Origin: Gammaproteobacteria bacterium
GTDB lineage: Bacteria > Pseudomonadota > Gammaproteobacteria > Chromatiales > Chromatiaceae
Assembly (NCBI GenBank): GCA_030065815.1
Contig: JASJCU010000005.1
Span: 1 to 51,172 of the forward strand
DNA length: 51,172 nucleotides
Direction of reading: 5' to 3'
The notes under the pieces are model-generated. The model made no database searches and was not told the origin of the DNA. It was given only the letters and a program-made list of their open reading frames with translations. Shown here one piece after another: positions 37,573-46,101 of this stretch (positions within the stretch are counted from its first letter, which is position 1; every line of letters begins with the position of its first letter). The position numbers and the translations under genes were made by a program.

Positions 37573-40431
37573 TCAGATGCCCTCGACGAGCTGCAGGAAC
37601 CGCTCGAAGGTGCTCGGCGGTGCCTTCTTCGGCGGCGGCGCCTTCGGCTTGGGTCTTGCCGCGGCCTCGGCGGCCAGCCGAGCCATCTCCGCCTCGGCCA
37701 GCGCGACGGCCTCGGCCTCGTCCCGGGCTGCGACGATCTCGCGGCGCATCGACTGCATGCGTGCGCTGTCCGGCTTGACCCGCAATCCACGGTTCGCAAA
37801 CCGCTCGGCCTTGTCGTAGTCCTCCGCCCGCAGCGCCCTGAGCGCCAGCCTGGCGTAGCGGTCGACGATGCGCTCGATGCCGCGCTGCGCGTCGGCGTTG
37901 TCCGGGTCGATCTCGAGGACCTGTCTGAGGTAGCGGTAGGCGCTGCGTGCCTCCGGCATCAGCAGGCGGTCTGCGGCGATGGCACGACCGGCCTTGGCGA
38001 TCAGCGCCTCGACGTCGGGCGAGGGCGCCGCGATTGCCGCGACCCGCAGCGGGGCCTCGCTGACCGGCAGCGATTGCACCTGCTCGACGTCGGCGGCGAT
38101 CTCGAACTCCGTTCCCTCGGCGACCTGTCCGGCGGGCGATGCCACGGCGGTATCGATGTCGGTCCGGACCGCAGCCGGTTCGGTGGGCGCAGCGTCCGCG
38201 CTCGTACCGACCGCCTCCGGATCGAGGCCGGCGTCAGGGCCGGCTGCAGCGAGCGCGGTGCCGTGCGGGTCACCGCCGATCGCCGTGGCGGCGGGCAGTG
38301 CATCGTCGGGCAGGACCGGCGCTGCCAGTATCGGCGTCACGGCCACGCCGGATGCCGGGGCATCAGCGCCATCGGCCGTGCGCGGCGGAACCCCCGCGGC
38401 AGTCGTCGGCAATGCCTCGATGGCATCGACCACGGCGTGCACATCGCCGGACCGCACGGCCGCTGGTAACGACGCCGGCGCCGCGGCGTCCGCAGCAGCA
38501 GCGAGCGCGGGTTCGCGATCGGCGTGTCCGGGTGGGGTCTCGACCACCGTTACATCGGCCGGTTCGCTGTCGGTGTCTTCGAGCGGCCGGATGATTACGC
38601 CCGTGAGCTCGGTGCGCTGATCGCGTCCGTTCAGGCTCCAGACATTGATGCCCTCGCGCGACACCGCGTCAGGATCGCGCGCGATCGTCCAGACGGTCAG
38701 ACTGCTGTCGAAGCGCCCGGTCGCGCTCAACAGACCGGCCGCGGTCTCGTCGCTGATCGCCGTCACCAGCGTGCGGTCCGCCGGGCTGCCGTCGAGGGCC
38801 AGGCGAGCGCGCGCGGCCGGTGCCACGACCGGCGCCAGCGGCTGGCCGCCGAGTAGCTCGCCGATGGCCGCGCCAGCGATGCCGGTCGTTGTCAGGAAGC
38901 CGCCACGCATGACCGCCTGCAGCGTGTCGACCGCCGGTGCGATCGCGCCGGCGTCGGCGCCGCTGATCACGAAACCACCGTGCTCGTCGAGGATGCCGGG
39001 GCCGACGTAGGTCGGCGCTTCGGCATCGCCGAGCTGGCGCGACGACTCGATGACAGCGTCGCCGACGTCGCCACGATCGGCGAGTAGCAGGCCGCCGAGC
39101 ACGGCGACACCGACACCCGCCGCGGCGACGGCCGCGGTCGGGAAGCCGAACAGCGGGCGCCGTGCTTGCGTGCGCAGCGCAGCGACGGCCGCCGCTGCGC
39201 GCTGCCCCAGCGTCTGCGCCGAGCGCCCGAGCGCTGACGTCACGGCACCGCGCCAGTGTCGCAGGCGGGCAACGACACCCGACCTGCCCTGGCGCAGCTC
39301 GGCAAGCGCGTACAGCAGCCGCGTCCAGTAGCGGCGCAGCCGGCGGCGCACGCGGTAGCGCGAACGCGAACCGCTACGACGGCCAACGCGCAGCAGGTAA
39401 CGGTCGTGGCCGCGGACGTCGCGGTACGGTTTGCTGGCATGCGACTCGGGCGCCGAGCGCTCCGCCGGCAACGGCGCGCTGTCGCGTTCGTCGCGCATCG
39501 CGCGTGCGACCGATGGCGGCGGCTGCGGTATCGCACTGGGCACCAGCGCGAGTTCGTAGACCGACTGCAACTGCTGGTTGTCGACGATCTCCGGCAGACT
39601 GTCGTGCCCGAGCGGTGCCAGCAGTTCCTTGCGCAGGTCGCCAACGACCGCGTTCACGTCGGAGTCGTCGAGCGCGTGGCGTTCTTCGCTGCTGCCGTGC
39701 AGCATCAGGCGGCTGCCGATCTTGTTGACGTGACGCGGTACCCCGCGGCTGTAGCGGTAGATCGCCATGACCGCCGGGCCGCTGATCGACGGGTCGCCGC
39801 GCCAGTTGGCTGCCGCGAGGCGGTACTCGAGGTAGGCCTTGGTCTCCATCAGGTCCATCGGCTGCAGGCGGCAGCTCGCGATCACACGGTGCTGGAACTG
39901 CTCCATGCCGGGGGCACTCATGACGCCCTCGAGTTCCTGCTGGCCGAACAGCACCAGTTGCAGGACCGGCTGCGATTGCGACTGCAGGTCGGTCAACAGG
40001 CGCATCGCCTCGAGCGACTGATGGGACAGCGTCTGCGCCTCGTCGATGACGACCAGGACCCGCCGCTGGGTGAGTTGGACCTCGACCAGGTGACGTTCGA
40101 TCAGCAACGACAGCATCGCCCGGTCCTTGCCTTCGACCGGCAGTCCCAGCGCGTAGGCGAGCTTGCGCAACAGGTCCATCGGCGTCAGGTCGTTCGCGAC
40201 CAGGCGCACGCTGATGACCTTCGACGGGTTGGTCTCGCCGAGCAGGCGCTGCGACAACGTCGTCTTGCCCGAACCCGGTGGCCCGGTAACGACGACGATG
40301 CCCTCGCCGCGGCGCAACGCGTAGCGCAGGTAGGCCCAGGCGCGGGCGTTGCTGCGGTGTGGGAAACAGATCCCGGCGTCGGGCAACAAGCGAAACGGGT
40401 CGTTGCTCAGCTTGTAGTAGGTCTCGTACAT
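37573..40431 (-). CDS. ExeA/GspA-like AAA ATPase with long membrane and TPR-like extension
   Basis: A 952-residue protein. Residues about 1-270 are an ExeA-type AAA ATPase: MYETYYKLSNDPFRLLPDAG start, Walker A GPPGSGKTT (50-58), Walker B RRVLVVIDEAQTL (about 128-140) and RGVPRHVNKI. Very basic sequence follows (RVGRRSGSRSRYRVRRRLRR near 375-395), then a membrane helix near 455-475 (AVAAAGVGVAVLGGLLLA), a long Ala/Pro/Asp-rich periplasmic part, and a C-terminal TPR-like region (LEIDPDNADAQRGIERIVDR, FANRGLRVKPDSARM) with a Lys/Pro-rich end. Related ATPases serve type II secretion or PEP-CTERM/exopolysaccharide loci. The start MYETYYKL at 40431 is the family start. The extension is much longer than usual. 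Confidence 0.85.
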   Translation of the reverse strand: MYETYYKLSNDPFRLLPDAGICFPHRSNARAWAYLRYALRRGEGIVVVTGPPGSGKTTLSQRLLGETNPSKVISVRLVANDLTPMDLLRKLAYALGLPVEGKDRAMLSLLIERHLVEVQLTQRRVLVVIDEAQTLSHQSLEAMRLLTDLQSQSQPVLQLVLFGQQELEGVMSAPGMEQFQHRVIASCRLQPMDLMETKAYLEYRLAAANWRGDPSISGPAVMAIYRYSRGVPRHVNKIGSRLMLHGSSEERHALDDSDVNAVVGDLRKELLAPLGHDSLPEIVDNQQLQSVYELALVPSAIPQPPPSVARAMRDERDSAPLPAERSAPESHASKPYRDVRGHDRYLLRVGRRSGSRSRYRVRRRLRRYWTRLLYALAELRQGRSGVVARLRHWRGAVTSALGRSAQTLGQRAAAAVAALRTQARRPLFGFPTAAVAAAGVGVAVLGGLLLADRGDVGDAVIESSRQLGDAEAPTYVGPGILDEHGGFVISGADAGAIAPAVDTLQAVMRGGFLTTTGIAGAAIGELLGGQPLAPVVAPAARARLALDGSPADRTLVTAISDETAAGLLSATGRFDSSLTVWTIARDPDAVSREGINVWSLNGRDQRTELTGVIIRPLEDTDSEPADVTVVETPPGHADREPALAAAADAAAPASLPAAVRSGDVHAVVDAIEALPTTAAGVPPRTADGADAPASGVAVTPILAAPVLPDDALPAATAIGGDPHGTALAAAGPDAGLDPEAVGTSADAAPTEPAAVRTDIDTAVASPAGQVAEGTEFEIAADVEQVQSLPVSEAPLRVAAIAAPSPDVEALIAKAGRAIAADRLLMPEARSAYRYLRQVLEIDPDNADAQRGIERIVDRYARLALRALRAEDYDKAERFANRGLRVKPDSARMQSMRREIVAARDEAEAVALAEAEMARLAAEAAARPKPKAPPPKKAPPSTFERFLQLVEGI

Positions 40432-40521
40432 GGCCGCCCCCCTGACTGGCGAAGCCCACAACCCGACCGCGCGCGATGCATGTCGCGGACCGTCAGGCAC
40501 TGACATCCTCTTTTGGGATTT

Positions 40522-40527
40522 ATTATA
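40522..40527 (-). promoter_or_regulatory. Candidate -10 box for the ExeA-like ATPase
   Basis: A perfect TATAAT on the minus strand lies about 90 nt upstream of the ATG at 40431. The hexamer 17 nt before it (TTCTCT) is a weak -35. The surrounding region is AT-rich compared with its neighbours. Confidence 0.45.
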
Positions 40528-40692
40528 TGGTAGCTCAAAGGCTTAGAGAATCTTGACGAAATATTACCTAAACACCGGGACGCGCTCGCCCAGCGCGACG
40601 GCTGAGTGACGCAGTTCACAGTTTGCTGGGATCAAGTGTCGGCTGACCGCGCGCCGGCAGCAAGCCCCGGTGGCGCCCGCCGCCGTGTCGTG

Positions 40693-41082
40693 TCAGCGCG
40701 CGGCGTCGTCCGGCAGCGCTGCCGTGGATCCGGCGAGCACTCGGGCTGCCGCCTCGCGGGTGTAGAAACGTCCGTTACGCATGAAGCCGGCGATCACGGC
40801 CGGGATCGTGCGAACGATCGCGCCGAGGTCGTCGCGCCCGCCGATCCAGTGTGCCGGCAGACCGTCCAGGACATGGACCGGGGCGGGACGGCCGTCGGCG
40901 AAGCGCGAGATCCGCGTCTCGCCGGTGTCGGTATTCTGGTAGGCAGGCACGAAACCGGCGGCGCGGTTGTGGGCGCTGACCCCGCCGGTGCCGGCAAACG
41001 CATCGTTTTGCGCCCGCAGATCGCACTGACACAGGCCGGCGGCGCGACGCTGGGTATCGCGCCGCCGGCGACAGCGAATCAT
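40693..41082 (-). CDS. Small conserved hypothetical protein
   Basis: A 129-residue protein. The core GGVSAHNRAAGFVPAYQNTD, TGETRISRFADGRPAPVHVL, DGLP and AGFMRNGRFYTREAAARVLA is very protein-like and matches short uncharacterised proteobacterial proteins with an FADGRPAP motif. The N-terminal 35 residues (MIRCRRRRDTQ, then a CQC pair) are less convincing, and no other ATG, GTG or TTG is available nearer the core, so the start is uncertain. The function is unknown. Confidence 0.65.
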   Translation of the reverse strand: MIRCRRRRDTQRRAAGLCQCDLRAQNDAFAGTGGVSAHNRAAGFVPAYQNTDTGETRISRFADGRPAPVHVLDGLPAHWIGGRDDLGAIVRTIPAVIAGFMRNGRFYTREAAARVLAGSTAALPDDAAR

Positions 41083-41365
41083 CCCGCTCGTGCAATAACC
41101 ACCCGGCATCTCTGCCCCCAGTTCGTTGCCGCGACGGCGCCCATCACGCGTCGTAATTCGCCAAGCATCTCGCGTGCCAGCGCCAACCGGGCAGGACCGC
41201 GGGGATCGTCATTTTCTCTTTCGATATCATATGGTTCGAGCAGCGTCCGCGTTCCCTAACCGGGCCCCGACATGGCCCGCGATCTGTTGGGCAGCCCCAA
41301 CACCGTAAAGTTTTCTTAACATTTCCATGCGCTCAGCGGGCCGATCGGGATTAGCATTCGCGTGC

Positions 41366-42433
41366 ATGGGTGAATCGCGCCACCATCGACACGGCCGCGG
41401 CGCCGGCAGCAACCCGCGCAACCGCTACAGCGCGCACGCGACGTCGCCGTTCGACGATGGCTGGGGCGCGGCTGCGCCGACGTCGCTGCGGACCACGGTC
41501 GGCATCGACCGGGCGCGCCGGGCGATCAGCTACAACGATTCCCCGGACATACCGTTCGACCGTTCGGTGAACCCCTACCGCGGCTGCGAACACGGGTGCG
41601 TCTATTGCTACGCGCGGCCGACCCACGCCTGGCTCGACCTGTCGCCCGGCCTCGACTTCGAGAGCCGGCTGTTCGCCCGACCCGGGTTGCCGGAGCTGCT
41701 GCGCGACGAACTGGCCGCGCCGGACTATCGCCCGGCGCCGCTCGCGATCGGTGCGATCACCGATGCCTACCAGCCGATCGAACGCCACCATGCGATCACC
41801 CGGCGCGTCGTCGAGATACTGGCCGCGGCGCGCCACCCGACGCTGCTGATCACCAAGTCGGCGATGGTCGAACGCGACATCGATGTGCTCAGTGACATGG
41901 CCGCCGACGGCCTGCTCGAGGTCGCGATCTCGCTGACCACACTGGCTCCCGGCATCGCGCGCACGCTGGAGCCGCGCGCGGCGAGTCCGCGGCGCCGCCT
42001 GCAGACCATCGCCGCGCTCGCCGATGCCGGGATCCCGGTGCGCGTGATGCTGGCGCCGGTGATCCCGGTGCTGACCGAAGCGGAGATCGAATCGCTGCTC
42101 ACGGCCGCGCGCGACGCCGGCGCGCGCTGCGCCAGCTACGTGTTGCTGCGGCTGCCGCTGGAGGTTGCCGATTTGTTCCGGGATTGGCTGCGGACCCACC
42201 ACCCCGATGCCGCACAGCGGGTCATGCGGCACGTGCGCGACACCCGCGGCGGCCACGACAACGACGCCCGCTTCGGCCACCGCATGCGCGGCCGCGGCCC
42301 GTACGCCGACCTGATCGCGCAGCGCTTCGCGCTGGCCGGCAAAAGGCTGGGGTTCGAGTCGCCGACGGCGCTGCGCAGCGACCTGTTCGTGCCGCCACAG
42401 CGCCACGGGCAGATCCCGCTGTTCACCCCCTAA
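41366..42433 (+). CDS. PA0069-family radical SAM protein
   Basis: A 355-residue radical SAM enzyme of the group that includes spore-photoproduct-lyase-like proteins. The 4Fe-4S motif is in RGCEHGCVYCYARPTH (Cys74, Cys78, Cys81). NPYRGCEHGC, LITKSAMVERDIDVLSDMA, SLTTLAPGIARTLEPRAASP and VMLAPVIPVLTE are typical of this family. The N-terminus GRGAGSNPRNRYS matches the family start, so the ATG at 41366 was preferred to 41327. The reaction is unknown. It is followed 222 nt later by a second radical SAM gene, with no sign that they act together. Confidence 0.9.
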   Translation: MGESRHHRHGRGAGSNPRNRYSAHATSPFDDGWGAAAPTSLRTTVGIDRARRAISYNDSPDIPFDRSVNPYRGCEHGCVYCYARPTHAWLDLSPGLDFESRLFARPGLPELLRDELAAPDYRPAPLAIGAITDAYQPIERHHAITRRVVEILAAARHPTLLITKSAMVERDIDVLSDMAADGLLEVAISLTTLAPGIARTLEPRAASPRRRLQTIAALADAGIPVRVMLAPVIPVLTEAEIESLLTAARDAGARCASYVLLRLPLEVADLFRDWLRTHHPDAAQRVMRHVRDTRGGHDNDARFGHRMRGRGPYADLIAQRFALAGKRLGFESPTALRSDLFVPPQRHGQIPLFTP

Positions 42434-42655
42434 GACCCCTGATATAGCCAGGTTTTCTTTAATTTACAAGGCGTTGCGATTTTGTCCGCCTTTGAAGGAC
42501 GTAACGCAATCTGTTAACGTCGCGGCCTTCTTGACGACATCCCCCGATTGCCAGCCGACACCCGGGGCGGAGACCGCCGACGCCAGAACGCGGTTCCCAC
42601 CAGACAACCTCGGCCGCGCCCAGACTGGCGCGACCGCATACTGAGAGAGGTGGAT

Positions 42656-44041
42656 ATGTCCACGATTTCAGCACTGCGACGTCAGCACGACGGCGCGGCC
42701 AAGCCAGATGCCGCGGCACGGCGTTTCCAGGTCTACACACAACGCGACCTCGATCGCATCGAGCAGCTCGAACAGCTGCCGGAACAGACGCGTTTCGACA
42801 TGCGCGTCGTCGCGTCGGTGCTGCCGTTCCGGGTCAACGCCTACGTCATCGAGGAGCTGATCGACTGGTCACGGGTGCCGGACGACCCGATCTACCAGCT
42901 GACCTTCCCGCAGCGTGACATGCTGTCGCCCGGGCAGTACGCACGGATGGCAGCGGCACTGCATGCCGGTGCCCCGAAGGCCACGCTGCAGGCGCTCGCC
43001 CACGAGCTGCGCGCCGAGCTCAATCCGCACCCGGCCGGCCAGCTGCAGCTCAACGTGCCGACCGACGCCGACGGCCAGGACCTCAACGGACTGCAGCACA
43101 AGTACCGCGAGACCGTGCTGTTTTTCCCCAGCCAGGGCCAGACCTGCCATAGCTACTGCACGTTCTGCTTTCGCTGGGCGCAGTTCGTCGGCGACAAGGC
43201 CCTGCGCATGGCGTCGACCGAGGCCACGCGCCTGCACGCCTACCTGCGCGACCATCGCGAGGTCAGCGACCTGTTGATCACCGGCGGCGACCCGATGGTC
43301 ATGAAGACCAAGCACCTCGCGGGCTACCTCGAAGCGCTGCTCGACCCGGCATACGACCACGTCCAGACGATCCGCATCGGCACCAAGGCACTGACGTTCT
43401 GGCCGCAGCGCTTCGTCACCGACGACGACGCCGACGACCTGTTGGCGCTGCTGTCCCGCCTCGTCCGGGCCGGCAAGCATGTCGCGATCATGGCGCACTA
43501 CAACCACTGGCGCGAGCTGTCGACCGACATCGCCCAGCGGGCGGTCCGGCGCCTGCGCGACTGCGGCGCCGAGATCCGCAGCCAGGGGCCGCTGCTCGCA
43601 CACATCAACGACAACGCCGACGACTGGGCACGCCTGTGGAAGACCCAGGTACGGCTCGGCATCGTGCCCTATTACATGTTCGTCGAGCGCGACACCGGCG
43701 CCCGCCACTACTTCGAAGTGCCGCTGGCACGCGCGTGGAACATCTACCGCGACGCCATGCAACAGGTCTCCGGTCTCGGCCGCACCGCGCGCGGACCGAG
43801 CATGAGCGCCGGCCCGGGCAAAGTCGAGATCCAGGGCGTCACCGAGATCGGCGGCGAGAAGCTGTTCGTGCTGCGCTTCATCCAGGGGCGCGATCCCGAC
43901 TGGGTGCAGCGGCCGTTCTTCGCCCGCTACGACGAACGGGCCACCTGGCTCGACCAGCTGCAGCCGGCGTTCGGCGATGCCGCGTTCTTCTTCGAGCCGG
44001 CGTATCGGGCAATGCAGGCGGCCAGCGTGGACGGCACCTGA
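42656..44041 (+). CDS. KamA-family radical SAM aminomutase-like protein
   Basis: A 461-residue protein related to lysine 2,3-aminomutase. The radical SAM motif is CHSYCTFCFRW (Cys164, Cys168, Cys171), with ITGGDPMVMK and HYNHWRELS later. A Lys in SAGPGKVEIQG near the C-terminus takes the place of the PLP-binding Lys of aminomutases. It is longer than EpmB and lacks the usual GGGGK form, so the substrate may not be lysine. The ATG at 42656 has GAGAGAGG upstream. A secreted redoxin gene follows after 56 nt, possibly cotranscribed. Use as an osmolyte or beta-amino acid enzyme is speculative. Confidence 0.85.
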   Translation: MSTISALRRQHDGAAKPDAAARRFQVYTQRDLDRIEQLEQLPEQTRFDMRVVASVLPFRVNAYVIEELIDWSRVPDDPIYQLTFPQRDMLSPGQYARMAAALHAGAPKATLQALAHELRAELNPHPAGQLQLNVPTDADGQDLNGLQHKYRETVLFFPSQGQTCHSYCTFCFRWAQFVGDKALRMASTEATRLHAYLRDHREVSDLLITGGDPMVMKTKHLAGYLEALLDPAYDHVQTIRIGTKALTFWPQRFVTDDDADDLLALLSRLVRAGKHVAIMAHYNHWRELSTDIAQRAVRRLRDCGAEIRSQGPLLAHINDNADDWARLWKTQVRLGIVPYYMFVERDTGARHYFEVPLARAWNIYRDAMQQVSGLGRTARGPSMSAGPGKVEIQGVTEIGGEKLFVLRFIQGRDPDWVQRPFFARYDERATWLDQLQPAFGDAAFFFEPAYRAMQAASVDGT

Positions 44042-44097
44042 CATCGCTGAAATACAATGCCATCCCCGGTGGTCCTGTGATCAAGGAGGTACCGACG

Positions 44098-44823
44098 ATG
44101 GCTTTCGGCAGACGCGCACACGAATTCGGTTTGGCGGCCGCGGCAGCCATGTTGATGCTCGGCGCGCATGGCGTCCCGGCCCTGGAGGCGATCAGCCCGC
44201 CGAGCGGCCGCGCGCCCACTGTTCACCTCGGTCCACGCCTGCTCGATCCGGCCGAGCACCAGATCGGCAAGCAGATCCCGGACACCCCCTTCACCGGCGT
44301 CGACGGCCGTGCCCACCGTCTGTTCGATGACGCCGGCAGACGCGGCACCGTCGTCATCGTGCGCGACCCGGCCTGCCCGGTGTCGCAACGTTACGGCCCG
44401 CGGATCAAGCAGCTCGCCGAGCGCTACGGCGACGACTTCAGCTTCGTGTACATCTACCCCAGCACCGACCTGACCGCCGAAGAGCGGGCCGACGATGCGC
44501 GCGCGATCGGCCTGCCCGGCCAGTTTGCCGTGCGCGGCAGTTTCGTCCTTGCCGAGGTGTTGGGCGTCGCCAGCACCGGTGACGTGTTCGTCCTCGACGA
44601 CGCACGCCGACTGCGTTATCGCGGCGCCGTCGATGACCAGTTCGGCGTCGGCTACACGCGCGACTTCCCGACCGCCCATTACCTGCGCAACGCCCTCGAC
44701 GACGTACGCAGCGGCCGGCCGGTCGACACCCCGGCCACATCGGCCCCCGGCTGCTACATCGACGCTGACCCGCTCAAGGACCGGCTGATCCCGTCGGTCC
44801 CCGGCGGCCACCTGCTGTCATAG
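44098..44823 (+). CDS. Secreted redoxin-domain protein (thioredoxin-like)
   Basis: A 241-residue protein with a likely signal peptide (about 1-31, AAAAAMLMLGAHGVPA). The thioredoxin-like domain (about 60-200) has IPDTPFTGVDGRAHRLFDDA, VVIVRDPACPVSQRYGPRIK and DVFVLDDARRLRYRGAVDDQ. The active-site position is CPVS with one Cys, so peroxiredoxin- or monothiol-type chemistry is more likely than a CxxC disulfide reductase. A second Cys occurs in SAPGCYID near the C-terminus. The ATG has a perfect AAGGAGGT upstream, the strongest Shine-Dalgarno in the window. It lies 56 nt after the KamA-like gene. Confidence 0.8.
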   Translation: MAFGRRAHEFGLAAAAAMLMLGAHGVPALEAISPPSGRAPTVHLGPRLLDPAEHQIGKQIPDTPFTGVDGRAHRLFDDAGRRGTVVIVRDPACPVSQRYGPRIKQLAERYGDDFSFVYIYPSTDLTAEERADDARAIGLPGQFAVRGSFVLAEVLGVASTGDVFVLDDARRLRYRGAVDDQFGVGYTRDFPTAHYLRNALDDVRSGRPVDTPATSAPGCYIDADPLKDRLIPSVPGGHLLS

Positions 44824-44884
44824 TCGGGCCGGCGTCATGCGGCATGGGCCGCGCGCGTCGCCGGGCCGCTGCGCCGACCGCGCT

Positions 44885-45343
44885 TCAATCGACGATGCGG
44901 ATCTTGGCCTTGCGCAGGCGCGCGTCGATCTCCGCCTCGGCGACCAGCCAGTCCTGCCCCGCATCGCCGAGAAAACCCTGCGCCTCGCTGCGCAGATAGG
45001 CCGCCTCGGCGATCAGTTGGTGGCGCTGCGCCGCCGACAGGCTGCGTGGCGCGGCGTGCGCTGCGCGGGCCTTGCGCCGACCGGTGGCCGGCGGCGCCGG
45101 GGCCTTTTTCGGCGTGGCCTTGCGCCTGCTCGCCGCCTTCTTGGCCGCCGCCTTCTTGGTAACCGCCTTCTTGGCCGCGGCCTTCTTGGTAACCGCCTTT
45201 TTCGCCGCCGCCTTCTTCGCAGCCGGCGCTTTCGCGGCCGTCTTTTTTGCTGTCTTCTTGGCGGTCTTTGTCGTGGCCTTTTTGCCGGCCCGCCGGGCGG
45301 CCGGATCGGCGTCGTTGTCGGTCGTCGTCACGGTCTTTGCCAT
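44885..45343 (-). CDS. Histone H1-like Lys/Ala-rich protein with DUF2934 domain
   Basis: A 152-residue basic protein. Residues about 15-85 are Lys/Ala-rich with a ten-residue KKAAAKKAVT unit repeated three times, resembling the C-terminal tail of histone H1 and bacterial H1-like/AlgP proteins that bind DNA. The C-terminal 50 residues (LIAEAAYLRSEAQGFLGDAG then DWLVAEAEIDARL) match DUF2934. The repeat is also visible as 30-nt DNA units near 45136-45225. A nucleoid or DNA-binding role is inferred from composition only. Confidence 0.85.
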   Translation of the reverse strand: MAKTVTTTDNDADPAARRAGKKATTKTAKKTAKKTAAKAPAAKKAAAKKAVTKKAAAKKAVTKKAAAKKAASRRKATPKKAPAPPATGRRKARAAHAAPRSLSAAQRHQLIAEAAYLRSEAQGFLGDAGQDWLVAEAEIDARLRKAKIRIVD

Positions 45344-45507
45344 TGCTCTCCCTCGTCGGTGCCGCCCGCGCCGGGCAGCGTCCGGTGTTTTACATCATCC
45401 CGAATCGGCTCGCTGCGCCTTTGTGTGCGCGACGACGCGGCGACCGATCGACGGCCACCGCTGGCGGCAGCGGCGACGATTGTATGCGCCGGGAGTAAGC
45501 TTTCTGC

Positions 45508-46101
45508 ATGATGGACATCAAACACGCCGACTGTCGCTACACGCGCTACTTCTGTGAGGAGAACATCTGGCACCTGGCCGGCGCCGGCATCGCGCAGGGG
45601 ACGCCGCCACGCGAGCTCGAGGTGCTCTATTTCATCAACACCTCGCAGAGCGTGTTGCTGCTCGAGCAGCGCGCCGCACCTCCGGGCATGCCGGTCGTCT
45701 GGGACTACCACGTTGTACTGCGCGCGCGCGACGCGCAGCACGACCGCATCTTCGATCTCGACACCCGGCTGGCGTTTCCGCAAGCCACCGACGGCTACCT
45801 GCGCGCGACGTTCCCGGCCCAGCAAGCGCTGCCCGCCGGCCTGCGCGCGCAGGTGCGATCCATCCCGGCGGCGGCCTACCTGGCACGGTTCCGCTCCGAC
45901 CGCTCGCACATGGTCGGCCATCTGCCGGCGTCGGCGTTCCCCGACTACCCATGCCTGACACCGGCGCCCGGCGTCGCCGCGATAGACCTCGCCGACTACC
46001 GCGACCCGCGACGCCGGCTGGACGACGGCAGCACGCTGTGTCACGTCGATGACCTGCTGGCACCCGCCGCCGCCAAGCGCGCGCTTCAGCCGGCGCGCTG
46101 A
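45508..46101 (+). CDS. Protein N-terminal glutamine amidohydrolase (NTAQ1-like)
   Basis: A 197-residue homologue of eukaryotic NTAQ1, which converts N-terminal Gln of proteins to Glu. It has YFCEENIWHLAG with the catalytic Cys16, VVWDYHVVLRAR with His68, FDLDTRLAFP with the Asp (83 or 85), and RFRSDRSHMVGHL and DYPCL near the C-terminus, all NTAQ1 signatures. Start is the first of two adjacent ATGs. The substrate in bacteria is not known to me. Its 3' end overlaps the convergent methyltransferase by 16 nt. Confidence 0.88.
   Translation: MMDIKHADCRYTRYFCEENIWHLAGAGIAQGTPPRELEVLYFINTSQSVLLLEQRAAPPGMPVVWDYHVVLRARDAQHDRIFDLDTRLAFPQATDGYLRATFPAQQALPAGLRAQVRSIPAAAYLARFRSDRSHMVGHLPASAFPDYPCLTPAPGVAAIDLADYRDPRRRLDDGSTLCHVDDLLAPAAAKRALQPAR

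Noticed and set aside
42434-42655. Partial inverted similarity (GCGTTGCG and CGTAACGC) before the KamA-like gene
   Set aside because: The arms pair poorly and have no terminator T-run or consistent spacing. It is likely chance in an AT-richer spacer.
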